Of a stretch of DNA of 64,000 nt, positions 58,767-64,000 are shown in pieces; the first letter of the stretch is position 1, and each line of letters starts with the position of its first letter. The notes beneath the pieces are model-generated. The model did no database searches. It saw only the letters and a list, made by a program, of their open reading frames with translations, and was not told the DNA's origin. The translations under genes were made by a program, and so were the position numbers. The DNA lies in contig DUQG01000032.1 in the NCBI GenBank assembly GCA_012837935.1, positions 1-64,000 on the forward strand, in the 5' to 3' direction. Origin of the DNA: Bacteroidales bacterium (GTDB lineage Bacteria; Bacteroidota; Bacteroidia; Bacteroidales; Paludibacteraceae).

Positions 58767-60326
58767 TTAAAATAAAATCTTTTTCACGGCTTTATATCCG
58801 TTTTTATCTGAAACTATAACAATATGTACGCCTTTCAGCTCTGTTTGTAGTGATACTTCATCGGTGTTTGCTTTAGAACTTAAAACTTTATGTCCTAAGA
58901 TATTGTAAATATCTATTTTAGCACCATTTTCAAGACCTTGAACTCTTAGCGTATTTTGGCTATAGCTAAACTTGATATTCGAGTTTTCTATTGTTGTAGG
59001 GGTAGAAGTATAGATAGGTACTCGGTAGAAATACCAACCAGAACCTGTTCCAATTCCGGCATTGTAAAGTACAATATTAAATGCAAGTCCACCGTTCAAA
59101 AGTCTATCGTTTTGGTTGTTCCATTTGATGGAGTAGCTGCCATTGCTGTGTCCACTCGGTGTTACAAAAAAGCTTGAACCTTCATCTGCAACGCTAATAC
59201 TTGTGTTTAAATCGCCCGTAGCAGAATAAATTTGTTTGCTGCTTCCTTTGTTTACCAATTTCACCATATCATCTTCAGTCGGTTCTAGTCTCCAAAGAAA
59301 TTTATCGGATAGGTCGGCGGGTTTTTCAATGCGAAGCGCAGTAGTATAGCCTTCCGGGATTGTTTCTGTGTAAGCAATAAAGCGGTCAATCCTCGAATCT
59401 GTCTGTGCATTTTTAATTTGATACCAAATAGGATTATCAGCAGTACTTGGTTGAGGCTCTTCCAATGTTACTGTCGGTGCATTAAATAGTGCAATCAGGT
59501 GTGTGTGTTCGGTTAGTGTAAATTTGTAGTTTTGGCTGGTACTAACAATTTTTGTACCGTTGCTCCATCCTACAAAAACGCTTTTCGGACCACAAATAGC
59601 TTCTATTTCCACGCTTGTTCCGGCATCGTATCTACCGTCTGCTGTTGCCGATTCGGTGAGAATTACAGCATTACCAAAATCAATGTTATTAGATGAAACG
59701 TTTAGCAGAAGTTTTGTTTGTTCTGTTTTTTCACTTACAAACACTACAAAATCATACAGAGTTCCGGATCTTAAATTGGCATCCGGTTGCATGCTTGGCG
59801 TGTTGTATGTAGTAAAATATATTCGAATTCTGCTTTTACCAAGTTTGGCATCTTCGGGAATACTGACATTCAGACTTACACCGGCAACCTCAATATTTCT
59901 ATCGGGGATGCTATGTTTTCCAAGGTCAACTTCAAATACGCCATCTCTATCCCAATCAGCAAACACATATGCATGAACTGCAGCTGTAGATGCTATTTTA
60001 TTGGAAGTTAGCACGAGATTAAAAGACTTGCCTCTTTCAAACACGGCAGGTCTGAGGGAATAGTTTACATAGTAATTGTTTGCCGGAGAACTAGCTAGGT
60101 AGGCAAGTGGTTTGCTTACGGCATCACCCACAGAGATAGCACTTGTCAAATACGTGCCTAGATTTAGATTACCGCTAGGTAATTTGTACGTAGGGTTCTG
60201 GATTGATGTAATGTTTTGTTTTATCATTTCCCCAATTTCCTCGTAAGGCTTCAACTGTGCTCGAAGTTCCGGAAATAAAATGAAAAACAAAGCCACCAAT
60301 AAAAGGATTTTAGCTGATTTTTTCAT
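58767..60326 (-). CDS. GEVED-domain secreted protein with T9SS sorting domain
   Basis: 519 residues. Signal peptide at 1-23 (ILLLVALFFILFPELRA). A GEVED-type beta domain at about 85-215 includes VFADWDRDGVFE and RIRIYFTTYN, then an InlB-like repeat (TSVEIEAICGPKSVFVGWSNG). Next come about 140 residues with WYQIKNAQ, RLEPTEDDMVKLVNK and RLLNGG, which resemble ricin-type carbohydrate-binding folds. The last about 75 residues are a Por sorting domain (VQGLENGAKIDIYNILG, VSLQTELKGVHIV). A binding or scaffolding role toward the glycan handled by the neighbours is inferred. Confidence 0.82.
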   Translation of the reverse strand: MKKSAKILLLVALFFILFPELRAQLKPYEEIGEMIKQNITSIQNPTYKLPSGNLNLGTYLTSAISVGDAVSKPLAYLASSPANNYYVNYSLRPAVFERGKSFNLVLTSNKIASTAAVHAYVFADWDRDGVFEVDLGKHSIPDRNIEVAGVSLNVSIPEDAKLGKSRIRIYFTTYNTPSMQPDANLRSGTLYDFVVFVSEKTEQTKLLLNVSSNNIDFGNAVILTESATADGRYDAGTSVEIEAICGPKSVFVGWSNGTKIVSTSQNYKFTLTEHTHLIALFNAPTVTLEEPQPSTADNPIWYQIKNAQTDSRIDRFIAYTETIPEGYTTALRIEKPADLSDKFLWRLEPTEDDMVKLVNKGSSKQIYSATGDLNTSISVADEGSSFFVTPSGHSNGSYSIKWNNQNDRLLNGGLAFNIVLYNAGIGTGSGWYFYRVPIYTSTPTTIENSNIKFSYSQNTLRVQGLENGAKIDIYNILGHKVLSSKANTDEVSLQTELKGVHIVIVSDKNGYKAVKKILF

Positions 60327-60439
60327 AAATTTTTAAATTAATTGGTTGATATAAAGTGTTTTAGTGAATATATAAACGGTTAATAATGAGTTGTTTGTTT
60401 TAGGTTGAGCTTTCTAAACTTCGTAGAAGTTTCCTTCAC

Positions 60440-60580
60440 ATAACCCCCAATTTTAATTGGGGGAATTTGAATATACGACCGCTTAAACACTGTAAGTGTT
60501 TTCCAACTGCGACTTGGGAAACTCTTACAGAGTTTTAGCTATGTAGCATTTTCCATCCCCCAGATGAATCTGGGGGTTAT
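60440..60580. repeat. Four-hairpin element of a second sequence type
   Basis: ATAACCCCCAATTTTAATTG then GGGGG, AACACTGTAAGTGTT, AACTCTTACAGAGTT, and CCCCCAGATGAATCTGGGGG then TTAT. Outer arms ATAACCCCCA / TGGGGGTTAT pair. The design equals that of the CCACGG family though the sequence differs. It occupies most of the 320-base gap 60327-60646; nothing else is seen there. Confidence 0.85.
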
Positions 60581-60646
60581 TTAAGGGCTTGTCCTACGGA
60601 CATTTTTCCGAACATTTATTAATTCAAAAAAACGTATTCAAAGCCT

Positions 60647-63600
60647 TTATTCAATAATAAATGAAATGGTGTCGTTTAATTTCTTGCCATTGATGGCGAG
60701 AAAATAGACTCCGTTACTTAGACTAGAAGTGTCTAAGTCAAATTGCTTTTCATTTTTTGTATATAAATTTATCGTTTTTCCTACGGTGTCAACTATTTTC
60801 AAATTCACTTTTTCTTGAATAGGAAGATTGACTGTCAGTAAGTTTTTTGTTGGGTTGGGATGAATTTTTATTTTTGAACCCAAATCATCTTTTACAGAAT
60901 GAATACTTGTGGTTAAAAGCACTTTTATTTCCGCATAAACCGAATAACTTGGGCTGCCATTATCGCTTACTTTTACAATCAAACTGAAAGAAGGGGTGTT
61001 CACGTATTTCATCGCATCTGCATCGTTGATAGTGATTTCACCCGTGCTTTCGTTGATGCTAAATGCATTCTCAACCGACTGACTGTAAATAGAATAGCTT
61101 AGTTTCTGATTTGGGTTTGGGTCGGTTGCTATTACAGTTCCTACCACCGTCCCAAAAGACAGATTTTCAGGAATGGTAAACTCAGCAGAGTGTACTACCG
61201 GAGATGAATTTGTCAGAGTATATTTCAACTTTGGCATATATTTTTCATAAATATATTTGGACATTTCTATTTCATCGCCTTCAGTTTCAGTTGGGAATTT
61301 CTCGCTGTACTTCAGCTGCCAGCCTTTTTCTAACACGTTATAAAAATTGTAGTTTTTTGCGGGTTGTCCATCCAATCTGCCTTTTAAGTCGCTGATAAAT
61401 AACTCCCAACGCTTGTAATAATAATCTTTGGTTAACCCTGCCCACTCTCTGTGAGCGTAGTCATGCAAATTTGTATTTGCTCTTAAATTCCATGTAGTAA
61501 TTAAAGCACGAGCATTTCTTTCAAAAAGATTTTTCTCCGTATCGTTTGTTCCCATTTTTCGAGCATCTTCAATCCATAAACCCAATAAAAACTCTTCGCG
61601 TGTACGCAATAGGCTATCTTGGTCAAGGATAATTTCAAGGAATAATTTGCTTTTTTCGTTGAAAAGTTCTTTGTTGTTAGCTCGAAATGCAGCCGTCATC
61701 TCTTTCTGAACTTCAAGTGCAAGGTTAGACAAAACTTGACGAGAAATGTCCACTAGATCATATCTGAATGTGGTTTTATCCTTGAAAACGTCAATGGAAT
61801 TAATCATATGTGTCCATGCGGGAACGATTTTAGCCGGGTCGTAATAGAGTTTTGTTAATGACCAAGTAGAAGCTCTGTCAACATCTAATGCCGGACGAGC
61901 ATTGATAACCGATTCGGAACCACCGTCTTGATTGGTGTTACAAGCTAAAGCTGTCGGTTCCAAGATTTTCCAAGCTTTTGCAGTGTTGTCCAAATTCTTT
62001 CCGTAACGATAAGCAGCAAATTTCTCCATCCACGCTTGCGGATTGATTTTGGCGGTTTCCCACACATAATCCCAAACCATATCGTAGGAAACTTGATTGA
62101 AAATAATAGCTTCCGGCACAATTCCAATTCCCCAAATATTCTTTTTGTTCGGGTCGTTTTGCATGTCATACACGCCGTTTGCAAGTTTTGACATACGACC
62201 GTAAATGCTCATTCTGCCGCCAAAGTTATTGATAACGCCATAAACCCACGGAATGCCGTTAAAGCTGTTTTTCTCTTTCCATACATTGTATTTTTCGTTG
62301 GCAATATCCAAAACCAGACATTGGTCTTTTTTCAAACCTCTGATTACATCTTCTCTCGGATTTCCAGCCCAAGCTTGCAATACCCAAACAGCTTCAGGGT
62401 TGATTTTAAACATTTCTGCCTGAATGTCTGCAGCGTATTTTGTTACATCCAAATTACCCGGCACGTTACCGCCTTCGTGGAATAAGTCGCCGCCGTAATA
62501 ATTCACTGCACCAAATAAATTGGCTGATTCTTCGTACCAAGCAGCAGCTACTTCGGCAGTTTTAGGACCGCTGATAATGGCAGGACGAGTGTACGAAAAC
62601 CATTCGCCTTGTGGATGAATAACTGCACCCGGAACTTTAGAACCGAAATTGGAAGGAACCAAACCTGCAAAACCTTGTAAAACTACTTCCATGCCCAATT
62701 CTTTGGCACGAGCCATAATTTTCTTTTGTAGTTCAACTCGTCCGTCAATATATTCTTGACTTACCGGACCGCCTTCGCCTTCCAAGTTACCCATCAGCCA
62801 CCAAGCTGTGTATGCCGGACCAGGAATGAATTTTTGAATTTCCGCAAATGTGTATCCGTATCTTTCCATCACTTTTTGCCAAACAGCTTCCGAACCGATA
62901 GGCGATAAAAACATATTAACGCCTTGCGTAGCCATCAGATCAATTTCATGCTCCCATCTTTCCCAATCCCAGAAAGACATGGTGTAGTTCATTGTACAAT
63001 AGTTCAATGCGTAACGATGCATGTAAGTTGTCTCTTTTCGGATGGTTTCTGAAAGTGCAGGTAGCGGATTTGGAAGTTCGTCCTGATGTCCGTTCCATGA
63101 GAATGAAGCCTTGCAGTAGTTGTTCATATAGTATCTCAAACCTGCTGCCATAGCGGTGGCTGAACTACCTTTGATTAAAATATTATTCCCAACGGATGAA
63201 AGTTCAAATACATCTAACACATCGTCGATTTTTTCTATTCCTGCAAATTCAAATTCGGATGCTCTTTCCGGTAAAAGTCTGTTTATCAATGCTTTTACAG
63301 CATCAATTTGACCGATTAAATCAAGTGTAATGTTGGTGGTGGTGAAGTTCGTTTTAGCAATTTCACTCAGTTTTCCGCCTGATTCAATTACGGCATAAAG
63401 CGTGTAATCTGTGGCGGGATTTAATTTGTTTACCACCCAAAAATCTTGTAATCCGGGGGTTGAGTAGGTTAGTGAACCGGATTTAACAGCACCGGTGGCA
63501 GTTTTTACTTCTGCGGCATTTGTCAAAACAGTAGAAGATGGATAGACAGCCCAAAACACCGTGCCACCCATGTCGGAATTAACGTAAGCGCGTGCTGTGG

Positions 63601-64000
63601 TATTTTTCACAAAGCCTGTGGAAACAGTAGAGATTTCAGGGTTTACTGTTTTGTTTGCGAGGGTATATTCGGCATTAAGAATAGTAAGTTTGTGAGTACC
63701 CGAAGCAGAATTGTCTGTTACAGGATTTGCCTGGTCATTAAAGTTCCAATATCCCCAAAGCTTGCTGTCTGACGGATTAACGCCGTTTTCATATTCAGCT
63801 TTAATTTCAGTAGCAGTTCTGGCTGTGCTGTAAAAAGCGATGTCGTCTATTAAGCCATTAAAAAACTCTTTTGCACTTCCGTTTTGAAATAATCCTCCAA
63901 ATCGAAAAGCATCGCCCTGAGCGTTATTGTTCATCGGTGCAGCTCCGCTAACATAATTTCCGGTAACATCTTCACCGTTTAAGTAAAAGCTGATTTGATT
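60647..64000 (-). CDS. Alpha-N-acetylglucosaminidase (GH89) with T9SS sorting domain (partial at right edge)
   Basis: The frame is open to the right edge and the upstream codons (FYLNGEDVTGNYVSG) continue a LamG-type domain, so the Met at 63934 is internal. Visible part is 1117 residues. Numbering from that Met: end of LamG fold at 1-75; Fn3-like domain at about 100-203; NAGLU N-terminal domain at 205-295; TIM-barrel catalytic domain at 305-640, with WNGHQDELPNPLP, QGFAGLVPSNFG and NNFGGRMSIYGRM; helical domain to about 900. A cadherin-like domain follows (TIPENLSFGTVVGTVIATD), then a Por sorting domain (IHPNPTKNLLTVNL, SNGVYFLAING). GH89 removes alpha-linked GlcNAc, as in heparan sulfate or mucin glycans. 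The enzyme is secreted and probably surface-bound. Confidence 0.92.
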   Translation of the reverse strand, partial: NQISFYLNGEDVTGNYVSGAAPMNNNAQGDAFRFGGLFQNGSAKEFFNGLIDDIAFYSTARTATEIKAEYENGVNPSDSKLWGYWNFNDQANPVTDNSASGTHKLTILNAEYTLANKTVNPEISTVSTGFVKNTTARAYVNSDMGGTVFWAVYPSSTVLTNAAEVKTATGAVKSGSLTYSTPGLQDFWVVNKLNPATDYTLYAVIESGGKLSEIAKTNFTTTNITLDLIGQIDAVKALINRLLPERASEFEFAGIEKIDDVLDVFELSSVGNNILIKGSSATAMAAGLRYYMNNYCKASFSWNGHQDELPNPLPALSETIRKETTYMHRYALNYCTMNYTMSFWDWERWEHEIDLMATQGVNMFLSPIGSEAVWQKVMERYGYTFAEIQKFIPGPAYTAWWLMGNLEGEGGPVSQEYIDGRVELQKKIMARAKELGMEVVLQGFAGLVPSNFGSKVPGAVIHPQGEWFSYTRPAIISGPKTAEVAAAWYEESANLFGAVNYYGGDLFHEGGNVPGNLDVTKYAADIQAEMFKINPEAVWVLQAWAGNPREDVIRGLKKDQCLVLDIANEKYNVWKEKNSFNGIPWVYGVINNFGGRMSIYGRMSKLANGVYDMQNDPNKKNIWGIGIVPEAIIFNQVSYDMVWDYVWETAKINPQAWMEKFAAYRYGKNLDNTAKAWKILEPTALACNTNQDGGSESVINARPALDVDRASTWSLTKLYYDPAKIVPAWTHMINSIDVFKDKTTFRYDLVDISRQVLSNLALEVQKEMTAAFRANNKELFNEKSKLFLEIILDQDSLLRTREEFLLGLWIEDARKMGTNDTEKNLFERNARALITTWNLRANTNLHDYAHREWAGLTKDYYYKRWELFISDLKGRLDGQPAKNYNFYNVLEKGWQLKYSEKFPTETEGDEIEMSKYIYEKYMPKLKYTLTNSSPVVHSAEFTIPENLSFGTVVGTVIATDPNPNQKLSYSIYSQSVENAFSINESTGEITINDADAMKYVNTPSFSLIVKVSDNGSPSYSVYAEIKVLLTTSIHSVKDDLGSKIKIHPNPTKNLLTVNLPIQEKVNLKIVDTVGKTINLYTKNEKQFDLDTSSLSNGVYFLAINGKKLNDTISFIIE

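Overview
The window looks like a chromosome segment of a low-GC, probably anaerobic, Bacteroidetes bacterium of the order Bacteroidales. Several things point there. At least six proteins end in type IX secretion (T9SS) type A sorting domains. Many genes have promoters of the Bacteroidetes form (TTTG, about 19 bases, TAnnTTTG). There are also an HU-HIG-type DNA-binding protein, a DUF6242-like lipoprotein, a rubrerythrin and an S9B dipeptidyl peptidase. Genus and species cannot be fixed from the sequence alone.

Layout. 1-4.6 kb: a secreted leucine-rich-repeat protein and a Lys-rich secreted protein, inside a duplicated sorting-domain/intergenic cassette. 4.7-30.4 kb: mostly core genes, namely hisS, rpsO, a PAP2 phosphatase, mnmD, rubrerythrin, a TonB receptor operon, xth, an MlaE/MlaF-type transporter, rplS, an AddA-like helicase-nuclease, higBA, two patatin-like lipases, an AspC-like aminotransferase, two PspC mini-proteins, a PHP phosphatase, uvrB, an acyltransferase and a BASS transporter. 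30.5-46.9 kb: dipeptidyl peptidase IV, trmO, a REP-associated (RAYT) transposase, an aquaporin, mfd, a probable 6S-like RNA on the minus strand, a TPR protein, ribH, tRNA-Tyr, tRNA-Gly, hisF, mtaB, a secreted nuclease and a U32 family protein. 47-57 kb: a giant 1884-residue T9SS protein with three 1.1-kb internal repeats, a small membrane protein with an unusual C-terminal tail, an HU-like gene, recA, and about 2 kb of noncoding repeats. 57.3-64 kb: a secreted sulfatase, a GEVED-type adhesin-like protein and an alpha-N-acetylglucosaminidase (GH89) that runs off the right edge. Together these last genes look like an extracellular route for sulfated glycan degradation.

The most striking feature is the amount of small repetitive DNA. 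I see (a) a four-hairpin family of about 140 bp in four copies, plus an unrelated sequence with the same architecture; (b) TAGAGACG palindromes that flank, and sit inside, the RAYT gene; (c) a CCCCCTAAATCCCC...GGGGGACTTT family, often next to start codons or in tandem; (d) a 520-bp element with perfect 18-bp terminal inverted repeats and an apparent 9-bp target duplication. Several of these have entered reading frames: the N-terminus of the PAP2 protein, the last residues of UvrB and of the 47-kb membrane protein, the middle of the RAYT, and a linker in the 1884-residue protein. A separate mini-locus at 55.2-55.5 kb has a good promoter, a 49-codon frame interrupted by a (GA)15 tract, and a strong terminator. 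It is a candidate phase-variable leader or small gene.
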